A stretch of 49,144 nt of DNA from Myxococcales bacterium (GTDB lineage: Bacteria; Myxococcota_A; Polyangia; Polyangiales; Polyangiaceae): NCBI GenBank assembly GCA_013297655.1, contig JAAFHV010000027.1, forward strand, positions 5,895 through 55,038. The letters are read 5' to 3'. Position numbers and translations under genes: made by a program. Shown here in pieces: positions 7,403-16,910 of the stretch (the stretch's first letter is position 1; every line of letters begins with the position of its first letter). The notes beneath the pieces were generated by a model. The model saw nothing but the letters and a program-made list of their open reading frames with translations, was not told where the DNA came from and ran no database searches.

Positions 7403-8695
7403 TCAGCGCCTTCGTGCCTTTCGAGCGACGAGGACACCGAGCAGGATTCCTGCCCCGATCCACGCTCCCCTGCCCCCCGACGACGGAACGCCGCCACCGG
7501 CGGAGCAGCGAGTCAGCTCCGTGTATTGCTCACCGACACGGTCGAGGACGATCACGTTGGGGGACAGCGTCTCCACCCCCTCGTCCGGTGCGATGGGAAG
7601 CGCGAGCGCCATGACGTCCCCACTGCCATCGACGCCAGTCCCCGCTCGGTCGGCGCGACCGGTCGCGACGCACCCCGCCGTCGCGCACGCCATGCCCGCG
7701 AGCCTGAGGAAGCTCACGACCCGGCGCGAAAAACTGGCCTTTCCGAACGCCGAGAACGTGGCGGGTACCGTCTCCGTGCCTTCGGTGAGCAAATAGGCAC
7801 TCCCGTCGTGCACGGCGTGCGCGAACCGAGGGGCCCCCGCGTCGCGAACCTCGGTCTTCCAGGCCGCTCCCGGCGCCGCGTCGCGGTGCGCCTCGACGAC
7901 TCCGCGGCCCGTATTGAGCATCATCACGCTCTTGCGTGTGGCGTCGCACGCGACCGAGACGAACGAGAGCACGCTCTTCCCCTGGAGGCTGTCGAGGCTC
8001 ACGTCCACCGCCGGATCGAAGGGCGCGCCGTCGGCGTGGAGCTCCCTCAGGCGCAGATCGCGGGCCGCGCCGTCCACTTTTTCGTAGAGCGCTACATACC
8101 TATCTTCACACGGAAATACGCCTATCGGCTCTACCGTGGACGACGCCTCGAACGCGGGAGTGCTCTTTCCTTGCCCCGCCCCCTCGAGGACGTGAACGAA
8201 GAGCCTCGTATCGGCGCCGGTGGTGGGTTTGAGGACGACCGACAACCCCGCCGCCGTCGCGAGGGCGGCGAGCGGGGTACCGCCGGGCCTTGCGCTCGAC
8301 TCGCGCCTCCCGAGGGGCGTGAACGAAGCGCCGTCGAGCCGCTCGTACTCCACGGTTTCCACGAGCCCGTTCACCCTCAAGTATCCACGCGCGACGGGCA
8401 GCAGGCCCGCGAACGAGCCACGACTCTCGGTCCGTCCTGCGATCGCGAGGGCCCCACCCGCGACCGAGAGCTCGAAGCCGAGCGTGGCGGGGTTCGACTC
8501 GCCGGAGAGACCGTCGGCGCTCGTCGCGTTCTCGATCGTGGCCTTTCGAACGGCGACACGGAGGCCCTCTCCGTCGCGAATCGGGGCCGCCACGTCGAAC
8601 GCGAACTGCGGCGATGGCATCTGCATCTCCGCCGACGCCGCTTTCGCCGAAACGAGCAAGGCAAGACCGAGGAGCGAAGAGATGGTGAAGCGCAT
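7403..8695 (-). CDS. Secreted protein with MYXO-CTERM-like tail
   Basis: This is a 430-residue protein starting at an ATG (8695) that gives a classical signal peptide (ISSLLGLALLVSAKAASAEM). The body has many beta-strand-like segments and reads like a surface beta-propeller or sandwich; I cannot name the domain. The C-terminus has a Cys followed by a Gly/Ser spacer, one hydrophobic helix (WIGAGILLGVLVA) and an Arg/Lys-rich end (RKARRR). That is the architecture of MYXO-CTERM sorting tails, which are cleaved by myxosortase to display proteins on the cell surface. The longer open frame upstream runs antisense through the yebC-like gene and is not real. Confidence 0.75.
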   Translation of the reverse strand: MRFTISSLLGLALLVSAKAASAEMQMPSPQFAFDVAAPIRDGEGLRVAVRKATIENATSADGLSGESNPATLGFELSVAGGALAIAGRTESRGSFAGLLPVARGYLRVNGLVETVEYERLDGASFTPLGRRESSARPGGTPLAALATAAGLSVVLKPTTGADTRLFVHVLEGAGQGKSTPAFEASSTVEPIGVFPCEDRYVALYEKVDGAARDLRLRELHADGAPFDPAVDVSLDSLQGKSVLSFVSVACDATRKSVMMLNTGRGVVEAHRDAAPGAAWKTEVRDAGAPRFAHAVHDGSAYLLTEGTETVPATFSAFGKASFSRRVVSFLRLAGMACATAGCVATGRADRAGTGVDGSGDVMALALPIAPDEGVETLSPNVIVLDRVGEQYTELTRCSAGGGVPSSGGRGAWIGAGILLGVLVARKARRR

Positions 8696-8947
8696 GCATC
8701 CCCGTTTGCAGCGCACATGCCACGCGCCAGCCCACGCGAAGACTCGGAAAAACAAGCGCGAACGTGCGATGAGACCTCGCCGCAGCATTCCGGCCGGGAG
8801 CCTCACCCCCCGTTCGGCACAGCTTGGCACCGTACCACCGTGGCGCTGTAGCGGCCGGACGCCCACGAGCACGCCGCAGCGGAGCCCGCCCTGCACCGTC
8901 GCGCCGACGAACCACGACGCACGCGCTTTTTCTGGTAGAGCACCTGC

Positions 8948-9643
8948 GTGGGCGCACAGTGGAAACAAAAGCATCGCGAGGCCGCGGCCAACGCGAAGGG
9001 TAAAATCTTCACCAAGCTCGCGAAGGAGATCGCGGTCGCTGCGCGCGCAGGCGCGGATCCGGCCACGAACACCTCGCTCCGCCTCGCGATGGAAGCGGCG
9101 CGCAAGCAGTCGATGCCGCGCGACACCATCGATCGCGCCGTAAAGAAGGGCGCCGGCCTCCTCGACGGGCCCGCGAACTACGAGACCGTGACCTACGAGG
9201 GCTTCGCTCCGCACCAGGTGCCCGTCATCGTGGAGTGCCTCACCGAGAACAAGAACCGCACCAGCGCGAACGTGCGGATGCTCTTCAAGAAGGGCCAGCT
9301 CGCCGCTTCCGGCGCTGTCTCGTGGGACTTCTCGCGGCTCGGCTTGGTGGAGGCAAAGGGGCCTCCCGGCGCCGATCCGGACGAAGCCGCGCTCGAGGCG
9401 GGCGCCGACGACGTCGAGCCGGGGGACGACGGGCTGACGAGCTTCTACACCCAGCCTACCGAGGTCGACGCCGTCGCGAAGGCGCTCGCGGAACGCGGCT
9501 TCGTGGTCGAGAAGTTTTCTATCGTGTGGAAGCCGAAGAACCCGGTCTCCGTCGGCGAGGCCGAGCGCGCGGAGGTCGAGTCCTTCCTCGCCGCCCTCGA
9601 CGACGACGACGACGTGCAGAACCTCTACGTCGGACTCGCGTAA
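8948..9643 (+). CDS. YebC/PmpR-family protein (YeeN type)
   Basis: The protein is 231 residues from a GTG at 8948. It begins MGAQWKQKH, as in the YeeN branch of the family rather than the MAGHSKW of YebC proper. [19 protein letters not shown], the [21 protein letters not shown] helix and the NRTSANVR motif are all present. YebC family members were described as DNA-binding regulators; recent work links them to relief of ribosome stalling at proline runs. The C-terminus ends in an acidic stretch ([10 protein letters not shown]), as in homologues. It is monocistronic: divergent from the gene on its left and convergent with the protease gene on its right. Confidence 0.93.
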   Translation: MGAQWKQKHREAAANAKGKIFTKLAKEIAVAARAGADPATNTSLRLAMEAARKQSMPRDTIDRAVKKGAGLLDGPANYETVTYEGFAPHQVPVIVECLTENKNRTSANVRMLFKKGQLAASGAVSWDFSRLGLVEAKGPPGADPDEAALEAGADDVEPGDDGLTSFYTQPTEVDAVAKALAERGFVVEKFSIVWKPKNPVSVGEAERAEVESFLAALDDDDDVQNLYVGLA

Positions 9644-9768
9644 GTAGACCTTGCCCGCGCGGCCTATCCGCTCGCGCGGCGGTCGCCGGCCGCGCACGAC
9701 GCACGCTTAGCTACGATTTACTGGGTTTCGTATGGTTTTGGCGTAGGTTCGTGCCCGCGCGTCGCAGC

Positions 9769-10704
9769 TCACGCGAGACGAATTTCGCCAATTCGATCGG
9801 ACGGGGAGCGATAGGCCACGAGCGGCTTTCGGGCGAGCCAGAGACCAAGCGCGAGGCTCACGAGGACGACAAAAATGCCAGACTCGCCGGTGAACGTGGT
9901 GGTCGTGTGCGACGCGTCGCCGCCCTTCGTGAAACCGTCGAACGTGCCCTGGATGAGCGAGTTCCACGCAGAGTGGAACAGCACCGCCGGCCACACGCTC
10001 CCCGAAGCGAGCCGCACGTAGCCGGCGACGAGACCGCCGCCGAGAATGCCGACGAAGAAACAAACCGCCGACAGCACGGGTCGAGGCCCAGCGGCGTATT
10101 GCCCAGAGACGATGAGCGGCAGGTGCCACGCTCCCCAAATCGCCGCGCTCACGAGCACCGGCCTCGGAACGCCGGCGTCGACGAGCCGCGTGAGCATGTA
10201 CCCGCGCCAGCCGAGCTCTTCCCCGAAGGCAGTCGCGGCCGAGAGCACCGTGCCGAGGGTGAGCATCACGCCGATCGACGCCACGAGCCGGACGAGGCCC
10301 GGGGTGTGCGCGAGCCCCAGCCCCTCGAGGGAACGCGGCGCGAACGTCTCGAGGCCGGTGAGCCACGCGGCGCCGTACGCGACGAGCCCTACGAAGAGCG
10401 GCGAGAGCCACGCCACGAGCAGTGAACGCGCGAGCCGCGGCCGCCCCTCGTCGCTCGCCGCATTGCGCGTACCCAATCGAAAAGACACGTCTTTTGGTCC
10501 CTCACGGACGAAGAGCCGCGCGACGAGCGACGCCAGCGCCGGGCTCCACATGAGCGCGAACACGAGGGCGACCTGCTTCTCGATCGGATCGCCGGTGCGA
10601 TAGATCGCGAGCTGCGCGAGCAAGCTGAGCGGCACGAGCACGGCGAAATACACCGTGAGCCCGCGACGCGCCCGTGCCTGGCGTTCTGCTTCGGGGAGGT
10701 TCAT
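9769..10704 (-). CDS. CPBP-family intramembrane metalloprotease-like protein
   Basis: The protein has 311 residues and about eight hydrophobic segments. The CPBP (Abi/CAAX protease) motifs are complete: EExxxR as GEELGWRGYML (Glu-162, Glu-163, Arg-167), a second motif ending in His-194 (WGAWHLPL) and a third with His-244 (FHSAWN). The family cleaves substrates inside the membrane, and members take part in prenyl-protein processing, bacteriocin immunity and signalling. The start is the ATG at 10704; the longer frame overlaps the tail-specific protease gene. The stop of that upstream gene is 80 bp away, so cotranscription is possible. The substrate is unknown. Confidence 0.9.
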   Translation of the reverse strand: MNLPEAERQARARRGLTVYFAVLVPLSLLAQLAIYRTGDPIEKQVALVFALMWSPALASLVARLFVREGPKDVSFRLGTRNAASDEGRPRLARSLLVAWLSPLFVGLVAYGAAWLTGLETFAPRSLEGLGLAHTPGLVRLVASIGVMLTLGTVLSAATAFGEELGWRGYMLTRLVDAGVPRPVLVSAAIWGAWHLPLIVSGQYAAGPRPVLSAVCFFVGILGGGLVAGYVRLASGSVWPAVLFHSAWNSLIQGTFDGFTKGGDASHTTTTFTGESGIFVVLVSLALGLWLARKPLVAYRSPSDRIGEIRLA

Positions 10705-10784
10705 GGCCGGTGGTCGTCCGGAGGCGCCCCGAAATTTCGTGGGCGCCTCGAGAGCTCCGTTTCTCGCCGCGCGCGGCCGCGCGG

Positions 10785-13037
10785 CTACTTCGATTTGGCC
10801 ATGTCGCCGAGGATCTTCACGCACTCCTCGACCCACACGTCGCGCGCGAGGTCGTCTTTCCAGCGATCGAGGCGCTGGCGAATCTTCTCGTCGGTCGGGG
10901 CGGGACCGGCGCCAGCGGTGGGGAGCGCCTCGACCTCGATCACCGGTTTGCGATCTTTCTTTTTGGGATCGAGGTTCTCGATCTCGGCCTTGGCGCGCTT
11001 CTTTGCTTCCTGGAAGGCCTTGCGCTCGAGCGGCTCCACCGTTTTGTCTTTGCGCGCGCCGAGGATCTTCGCGAACTCGGACACCATCGTGAGCTCTTGG
11101 TTGGTCTTCACCCGCGCCTCGCTCGCGCTCGCGAGCTCACCCGGTTTCCACGTGTGGGGAGTCTTGGTGAACGGGGCGCTGCGAATCGTGCTCCAGGGGA
11201 TCGCGTGGTAGAGCGTGCGCTCTCCCGAGTCGATGAACGCGGTCGGATCGGGGAGGAGGATATCGGGGACTACGCCCTTCAGTTGCGTCGACCCGCCGCT
11301 CACGCGGAAGTATTCCTGAACCGTGATCTTGTAGAGGCCGAGCGGCTCTTTGCCCTTCGGCTGCATGCGGTCGAGGTCGAGCACCGCTTGCACCGTGCCC
11401 TTGCCGTGCGTCGCGCTGGTGCCGACGATCACCGCGCGCTCGTAGTCTTGCAGCGCTCCGGCCAAAATCTCGGCCGCCGAGGCGCTGAAGCGATCGACGA
11501 GCACGACCACGTTGCCGGAGAACGAGACCGAGGGGTCGGTGTCCGACAGCACGTCGATTTTGCCATCGGAGTCGCGCGTCTGCACGACGGGGCCCTGCGG
11601 GATGAAGAGGCCGCTGATGTCGCGCGCGTGGGTGAGCAGACCGCCGCCGTTGCCGCGCAGATCGAGCACGAGCTGGGTGACCTTCTTCTTCTGGAGCGCG
11701 TTCAAGATCGCGCGCACGTCGTCGGTCGCGTTGCGCTCGCCCGGCCGCGCGCGCGCCCCCACGTCGCCATAAAAGCCTGGAAGATACACATACCCGACGG
11801 CGTCGCCTTTTTTGTCGCCTCGGACGACGGCGCCGCGCGCGTAAGTGGCCTCGATGCGGATCACGTCGCGGGTGATGGAGAGCGTCTCGATGCGGCCGTC
11901 GGCGTGCTTCACGGTGAGGACCACGACGGTGCCCTTCGGCCCGCGGATCATGGAGACCACCTTGTCGATCGGGAGATCGATCGCGTCGACCGGCTCTTTG
12001 CCGTCTTGGGCGACCGACATGATGAGATCGCCGATCTCGAGCTTGCCCTGCTGCCAGCTCGCGCCACCGGGTACGAGATCGTGGACGACGATGTAGTGGT
12101 CTTGCTCGCGGAGGGAGGCGCCGATCCCCTCGAGCTTTCCTGTCATCTGGATATCGAAGTTCGCCTCCTGCGCCGGCGGCAGGTACGTCGTGTGCGGGTC
12201 GAACACCGCGTTCACGGCGTTCAAGAGCTCCTCTGCCGGCTCGAGCTTCTCGGTTGTCTGGAGACGGGTGAACTGGGTCTCGTAGCGGGTCGCGAGCTCT
12301 TTGCGGATCTTCGCCTCGCGCCCCTCGAAGGTGGCGGGGATCTCGCCGAGGGTGCGCTCCGCGATCGCTTCGCGCTTCGCTTCGTCCGGATCTTTCGGCT
12401 TCTTCGCGTCCGGCTTGGGGTGCGCCTTGGCCTCGATGATCTCTTCCATCTGCTGGTTGCGTTCGAGCACCTGCAGCTTGAGCACGCCGCGCCAGCGGGC
12501 CTCGAGGTCGGCCTCCGAGTTGCAGAATGCACGTTTCTTCGGATCGGTCTCGTAGGACTCGTTCACGTTGAAATCGAGCGGCTTTTCGAGGAGCCCCTTC
12601 ACCAGCTTGGCGACGAGGAGGCGCCGCTGCGCGACCAACGCCGCGCCCTTGCGCGCCACGATCAGGTTCCCGTCGCGGAGCTCATCGTCGATGTTCGTCT
12701 CGTACTTGGCGAGCTTCTTCACGTGGTCGTCGAGGAAGAGCAGCTTGCCACCGTCGAGCTCTTCGACCAGCTTTTGGAACGCGTCCTTCGAGAGCGCGTC
12801 GTCGATCGGCTTGCGGAGCACGTGCTGCTTCGCGAGGAGCGTGGTCGCCGCCTCCGCGAGGATGGGCTCGCGCGGATCGGGGGGGAGCTCGGGGAGGTCG
12901 GTCTCGACGACGAGCGCGGTCGCGGGAGGGGGCACCGAAGGCGCTTGGTTCGTGCCCTTCGTGGTCGCGGAAGAACGCGGGGAGCCACAGCCGAGGGCGG
13001 TCACGAGGGCGAGGACGACGAGGCTTGGTTTTCGCAC
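10785..13037 (-). CDS. prc: Tail-specific (C-terminal processing) protease, S41 family, lipoprotein
   Basis: This 750-residue protein has a lipoprotein signal (LVTALGCGS). Residues about 60-290 form the helical N-domain seen in Prc, and 295-390 a PDZ domain (GIGASLR, LVPGGAS, GDLIMSV). The protease core has LVLDLRGNGGGLL, the catalytic Ser in FSASAAEIL (Ser-520) and Lys-546 in HGKGTVQ. The C-terminal DUF3340-like region follows, giving the long E. coli Prc architecture rather than the short CtpA form. Prc degrades periplasmic proteins by recognising C-termini and controls peptidoglycan hydrolases. A lipid anchor would hold this one at an envelope membrane. Confidence 0.95.
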   Translation of the reverse strand: MRKPSLVVLALVTALGCGSPRSSATTKGTNQAPSVPPPATALVVETDLPELPPDPREPILAEAATTLLAKQHVLRKPIDDALSKDAFQKLVEELDGGKLLFLDDHVKKLAKYETNIDDELRDGNLIVARKGAALVAQRRLLVAKLVKGLLEKPLDFNVNESYETDPKKRAFCNSEADLEARWRGVLKLQVLERNQQMEEIIEAKAHPKPDAKKPKDPDEAKREAIAERTLGEIPATFEGREAKIRKELATRYETQFTRLQTTEKLEPAEELLNAVNAVFDPHTTYLPPAQEANFDIQMTGKLEGIGASLREQDHYIVVHDLVPGGASWQQGKLEIGDLIMSVAQDGKEPVDAIDLPIDKVVSMIRGPKGTVVVLTVKHADGRIETLSITRDVIRIEATYARGAVVRGDKKGDAVGYVYLPGFYGDVGARARPGERNATDDVRAILNALQKKKVTQLVLDLRGNGGGLLTHARDISGLFIPQGPVVQTRDSDGKIDVLSDTDPSVSFSGNVVVLVDRFSASAAEILAGALQDYERAVIVGTSATHGKGTVQAVLDLDRMQPKGKEPLGLYKITVQEYFRVSGGSTQLKGVVPDILLPDPTAFIDSGERTLYHAIPWSTIRSAPFTKTPHTWKPGELASASEARVKTNQELTMVSEFAKILGARKDKTVEPLERKAFQEAKKRAKAEIENLDPKKKDRKPVIEVEALPTAGAGPAPTDEKIRQRLDRWKDDLARDVWVEECVKILGDMAKSK

Positions 13038-13133
13038 GCAGGGATCCTAGCGATTGCTGCCCTGATTTCGCGAGCTTTTCGTGCTCTTTCGTCCTCCCTT
13101 TTTTTCGCGGCGGCGCTGGGCGATGATCGGGGA

Positions 13134-13922
13134 ATGTTCGAGGCGCGCCGACGTTCTCTCTCCGCCGTCGTGTGCGCGCTCGCGCTGGGTGTGTCCATCG
13201 TCGCTGCCCACGGAGGCCGCGCGGCGGCGTGCTCGTGCGTGGGCCCGAGGCCGCGCTTCCTCTCGCCACACGCCGCGAACGCCCCGCTCAACAGCCACGC
13301 GCGGGTCGAGGTGCCCAACGACTACGCGAAGCGGACCTTCGTGCTTCGTGCCCATCGCGGCGCGGTGGTCCCCACCCGTGTCGCGACGATCGCCGGCGCC
13401 GAGCTCACCGTCGTCGACCTCGCGCCGACGAGCGCCCTCGCGCCCGAGACGCGCTACGAGATCGCTGCCGTCGACGCGAACCTCCACCCGTCCACGCTCG
13501 TGATCGGCACGTTCGTCACCGGCACGTCGAGCGACGTGGTCGCGCCGCTCCTCCCCTCCCTCGGGACGGTACGCACGAACCTGAACCTCGGGCCGTCCGC
13601 GGGCGGGATGTGCACGGTCCGCGGGCCGTGGATCACGGTCGCAAAGTCGGTCGCGCAGGATCCGAATCGCGCCGACGCAGAGCTCGGGTTCTACGTCTGG
13701 AAGCTCGCCCCCGGCGCGGCCTACGACGCCCGTAAGCCCCCGGATGCGCTCGTTTTTCCGTTCCGAGACGCGATCTCGATCGGAAAGACCAGCATGTGCG
13801 ACACGCACGAGATCGAGCTCAGCGGGGCCTCCGTCGATCTGGTGCTCGCGGCGGTCGACGAGGCCGGCAATCGCAGCCCAACGCGACGCGCCCACGTCGA
13901 CCTCACGCGGCCGACACCATGA
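13134..13922 (+). CDS. Exported protein of unknown function
   Basis: The protein has 262 residues. The start at 13134 gives a signal peptide (SAVVCALALGVSIVAAHGG) followed by a Cys-containing stretch (AAACSCVG). Residues 60-130 read as an Ig-like or fibronectin-like sandwich with the pattern TSALAPETRYEIAAVDAN. The remainder includes a strand-rich segment with single Cys residues that may form disulfides. I recognise no catalytic motif. Its stop overlaps the start of the RCC1-like lipoprotein gene (ATGA), so the two are translated together and may act together at the surface. A much longer frame running in from 10674 is antisense to prc and is not used. Confidence 0.7.
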   Translation: MFEARRRSLSAVVCALALGVSIVAAHGGRAAACSCVGPRPRFLSPHAANAPLNSHARVEVPNDYAKRTFVLRAHRGAVVPTRVATIAGAELTVVDLAPTSALAPETRYEIAAVDANLHPSTLVIGTFVTGTSSDVVAPLLPSLGTVRTNLNLGPSAGGMCTVRGPWITVAKSVAQDPNRADAELGFYVWKLAPGAAYDARKPPDALVFPFRDAISIGKTSMCDTHEIELSGASVDLVLAAVDEAGNRSPTRRAHVDLTRPTP

Positions 13923-15085
13923 GGCGTATCGTCGTCGTCGTGGCCCTCGTCGCGGGGTGTGGAGCGCCGGCGCCGGCTCCTGTCGTCGTGCCCACCGTCG
14001 CGGCCACGCCCGCCCGCAGGCTCGAAGTTTCTCCCTCGCGGCCAGCCGAGAGCGAATCCGCGCCGTTCGAGATCGTGAAGGGCACCTCCTCGCTTTGTGT
14101 GCTCACGAATGGCGCGGCCCATTGCCCGCACGACATCGCCGCCGACGAGCCGCTCGCGAACGGGCCAATCCTCGATGGCCTCCCGAACGTTCGTGGGCTC
14201 TCGTTCGGGCAAGATTTTCATTGCGTGGTCACCGCCGACGGGAAGGTCGCGTGTGGCGGCGGCAACCATTTCGGGCAGCTCGGCGCGGGCGTCGCGGAGG
14301 AGAGCGCAGGGCTCAAAGTGCTCCCCACCCTGAGCCACGTAAAACGTGTCGTCTCGGGCCCGTTCACGTCTTGCGCGATCCTGGACGATGGAAAGCTCTC
14401 GTGTTGGGGGAAAAACGAGTCGGGAGAGACCGGCAGCGCCACGAACATACTCCCCGATGCGCGCGTCGTGGTCGAGCCGGAGCTCGTCGCTGGCATCCAG
14501 GACGTGACCGAGGTCGCGATCGCTTGGGGAGCCTCGTGCGCGGCGATGGCCAACGGCGATGTCGCATGTTGGGGTACAGCCGACCTCCCCGAGCACAAGA
14601 AGCTACGTGGCGCCCAAGACGAACGGCCCACGGTCATCGCGAGCCTCGCCGGGGCGACCTCCCTCAGCGCGAACGAACAGACCTTCTGCGCGGTGCTCAA
14701 AGGCAAGGTCGTCTGCTGGGGGAGCCGCTCGATGCTCCTCTCCCGCGGCGGCTCGAAGACACTGACGGAGCTCGCGATCCCCGACGCCCAGCGGGTGAGC
14801 CTCGGCCATTCCCACGGCTGCGCGCTCGGCGGCGGCGGCGACGTCTACTGCTTTGGCGCGGCATACTCGCGCGCGCTCGGGGTGCCGGTGAGCGACCGCG
14901 ACTACGAGCCCCGCGGGCCCGCCAAAGTGACCGGCCTGCCCCGCGTCGAGAAGGTCTTTTGTGGCGCGTCGCTCTCGTGCGCGCTCACCGTCGGCCACGA
15001 GCTCTACTGCTGGGGTCGCTTGGGCACGCGGGCGAGTGACATCGCGCCGACTCCGGTGCAGATGCGCGTTCTCCCCAACCGCTGA
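13919..15085 (+). CDS. RCC1-repeat (beta-propeller) lipoprotein
   Basis: The product has 388 residues. A short lipoprotein signal ends at VAGCGAP. The body contains about seven repeats of the RCC1/BNR type, each with a hydrophobic strand, a Cys-Ala or Cys-Val pair, a Gly-Lys turn and a CWG or CGG strand: SFGQDFHCVVTADGKVACGG, TSCAILDDGKLSCWG, ASCAAMANGDVACWG, SCALTVGHELYCWG. Paired cysteines in each blade suggest disulfide-stabilised blades. Such RCC1 lipoproteins are abundant in myxobacteria, with unknown ligands. The ATG overlaps the preceding stop by four bases, which fixes the start. Confidence 0.85.
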   Translation: MRRIVVVVALVAGCGAPAPAPVVVPTVAATPARRLEVSPSRPAESESAPFEIVKGTSSLCVLTNGAAHCPHDIAADEPLANGPILDGLPNVRGLSFGQDFHCVVTADGKVACGGGNHFGQLGAGVAEESAGLKVLPTLSHVKRVVSGPFTSCAILDDGKLSCWGKNESGETGSATNILPDARVVVEPELVAGIQDVTEVAIAWGASCAAMANGDVACWGTADLPEHKKLRGAQDERPTVIASLAGATSLSANEQTFCAVLKGKVVCWGSRSMLLSRGGSKTLTELAIPDAQRVSLGHSHGCALGGGGDVYCFGAAYSRALGVPVSDRDYEPRGPAKVTGLPRVEKVFCGASLSCALTVGHELYCWGRLGTRASDIAPTPVQMRVLPNR

Positions 15086-15363
15086 AGCGCTCGCTCTCCG
15101 CCCCGAGCCTCCTCCAGACTTGCCTCGTAAGCAAGATGAGCAGCTCTGGCGTGGTATCCCTATAGGTATCGCGCGTGACGACGCGAGGAGCGCGCCCGCG
15201 ACCCTAGGTTTTTCCCTGCGGAGCGGCGCTCCATTCGAAAAAGGGGCGCCATTTCGGTTCGGGTAAAAATGCCGCGCCGAGAGCGAAATTCAAAAAAGAT
15301 TGGGATTCGTGTTGCACGGAGCGAAGATGCAAATACGCTAGTAGGTTGGGAAGGAGTACCAAC
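15086..15363. other. Intergenic region with GGTATC direct repeat
   Basis: The gap of 278 bp holds no gene. Near 15153-15170 there is a direct repeat GGTATC-N6-GGTATC. The last 100 bases are less GC-rich than the surroundings and probably hold the promoter of the small gene at 15364. I see no -35/-10 pair that I would defend. Confidence 0.35.
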
Positions 15364-15732
15364 TTGAGCCAATTGAACCAAACCATCGCGCGGCTAGCTT
15401 CGGACTTCGCGGACCGCTTGCTCCAGGCGATTCGGAATGCGCCACTCGCCGACGTCGTCCGGGGCGCAAAGGCCCAGAGCAAGCCCCCAAAGGTGGCGCG
15501 ACGCACGGGGGCGAAGGCCCCGGTAGGGAGCGCGGGGGTCGACATCGACAAGTCTTTGGCGGAGCTTCTGCTCCTCCTGGGGAAGAGCCGCGAGGGCGCC
15601 CAGGGCGGCAGCTTGCGCAAGGAGCTCCGACTATCGAAGGGACAATTCCTGCGCGTGGCGGCGGCCGGCGTTCACTCCAAGAAGGTCGTCCGTGTCGGCG
15701 AGCGGCGCGGCATCAAGTACTTTTTGGCTTAG
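15364..15732 (+). CDS. Small winged-helix-like protein
   Basis: The protein has 122 residues. The start is a TTG at 15364 placed 9 nt after a strong GGAAGGAG ribosome site; a GTG at 15346 lies upstream of that site and is less likely. The N-terminal 40 residues are an amphipathic helix pair (NQTIARLASDFADRLLQAI), followed by a basic Lys/Arg/Ala linker. The C-terminal 55 residues look like a winged helix: three helices and a wing ending VVRVGERRGIKYFLA, a common finish of DNA-binding winged helices. A regulator or nucleoid-associated protein is likely. It stands alone. Confidence 0.65.
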   Translation: MSQLNQTIARLASDFADRLLQAIRNAPLADVVRGAKAQSKPPKVARRTGAKAPVGSAGVDIDKSLAELLLLLGKSREGAQGGSLRKELRLSKGQFLRVAAAGVHSKKVVRVGERRGIKYFLA

Positions 15733-15811
15733 AAGACAGCGACGCTTCCCTCCCAAGATTCGTCGTCTTCCGCGGATTCGCGGCTCGTGCTCCCCCCAAA
15801 ACGACTAAGGC

Positions 15812-15843
15812 ACTATCCGTCGGCGAGCGCGACGCGGGATAGT
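15812..15843. repeat. Hairpin in the gap after the small winged-helix gene
   Basis: ACTATCC pairs with GGATAGT, and directly inside GTCG pairs with CGAC, leaving a 7-nt loop and a 3-nt bulge. It lies about 80 bp past the stop of the small gene. No U-tract follows, so it could be a processed 3' end or a binding site rather than an intrinsic terminator. Confidence 0.5.
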
Positions 15844-16118
15844 CATTTCGTGTCGACTCCTGCCATTGAACGGCGCGCCTTACCCACGAATGGCGCGTCG
15901 ATTTTGGCACGGAACGGCGAATGTTCTCCCAGACAGAACACCCTGTTTCCTAGGTAACTAAAGCGCCGGTGAGACGCGAGCCGCGGAGGTGCGACCGCGA
16001 CGCGACAGAGTCCGGGAGTCCGCGCGCGCGAGCCCTGCGCGCAACGAGTCGTGCCGCTCGCCCAGCGACACGAACCGGGCGACTGCGTCGGCCGTACGGG
16101 TTCACCGACGCGGGCGGC
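15844..16118. other. Intergenic stretch, nothing recognised
   Basis: Nothing but short unsupported open frames lies between the hairpin and the end of the secreted-protein gene on the minus strand. Genes on both sides converge here. Base composition is the same as the surroundings. Confidence 0.4.
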
Positions 16119-16910
16119 TCAGGGGGTGCGCGTCCAGTAGGTCACACAAAGATCGTCCGTTGCGTGACGGACCGAGAGCACGGGCGCGATGGGAGCTTCC
16201 GCCGGATTCGCCGGCGGCGGCTTTGGCGTCACCGCGATCGACAAGAGGCGCGCCTCCGCGTCCGGCCCACAGAGCCGCGCTTCGGCACGAACGACCTCGT
16301 TCTTCGGGTCGGCAGCGGCGATTTGCAGCCGACCGAGGGTGAGCGGCGCGCCGTTCGACGCGCCTAGACGGACACGAACCTCGCGCCCGTGCGTCGCGTC
16401 CTCCGCGGGCAGCGGATGAAGCGAGCGAACGCGGAGCTCCGCCATGCCGTCCGCCGTCGCGGCGCGAAAACGATCGTCGCGCACGTGCGCGATGATGCCC
16501 GCCATCCGCGACCGGCCGAGGAGCGGATGCGCGGATTCCGGCGCGCGAGGAGCCCGGTCGTACGTGACCCCCTCGCCTACATCGGCGTCGTCGGCCTCGA
16601 GCGCGCCATCGGGCACGTGGTGGAGCCGAACGTCGACCGCGATCGGCACCCCTGGAGCGCCGTGCGCGACGTAGAGATCGAGATCGCCCGATTTCCACTC
16701 ACCGCGAGGGAGCGCGACCACGTGGGTCACCACGACGCTGTCCTTTTCGACGCGAATTTTCACCCGCGATACGCTCGGGAGGAGCGGGAGAGGACCCACC
16801 GGGCGAGCCGCTGCGAGCGTCTGGCGAGAACCGGCGAGCGCGACGAACGAGAGCGCGACGAACGCGAACGTGAACGACGCGGCGCTTCTCCGCGGGCGGG
16901 CGCGGTTCAT
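16119..16910 (-). CDS. Exported protein of unknown function (miaE operon)
   Basis: The protein has 263 residues. The ATG at 16910 overlaps the upstream stop (ATGA) and gives a Sec signal peptide (AASFTFAFVALSFVALAGSRQTLA in outline). The mature part is rich in beta-strands and Val/Arg/Asp, with one Cys pair towards the end (RLCG and DDLCVTYW). I recognise no family. It is the last gene of a three-gene, translationally coupled unit with miaE and a 531-residue protein, an unexpected setting for an exported protein. Confidence 0.7.
   Translation of the reverse strand: MNRARPRRSAASFTFAFVALSFVALAGSRQTLAAARPVGPLPLLPSVSRVKIRVEKDSVVVTHVVALPRGEWKSGDLDLYVAHGAPGVPIAVDVRLHHVPDGALEADDADVGEGVTYDRAPRAPESAHPLLGRSRMAGIIAHVRDDRFRAATADGMAELRVRSLHPLPAEDATHGREVRVRLGASNGAPLTLGRLQIAAADPKNEVVRAEARLCGPDAEARLLSIAVTPKPPPANPAEAPIAPVLSVRHATDDLCVTYWTRTP

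Noticed and set aside
10766-10785. Hairpin at the end of prc
   Set aside because: An 8-bp CG-only stem overlaps the stop codon and has no U-tract; such stems arise by chance in this GC content.
10674-13133. Long plus-strand frame running into the exported-protein gene
   Set aside because: It is antisense to the protease genes; only the part from 13134 has a signal peptide and a proper start.
15713-15910. 65-residue minus-strand frame in the gap after the small winged-helix gene
   Set aside because: No homology, no ribosome site, and it overlaps the hairpin.
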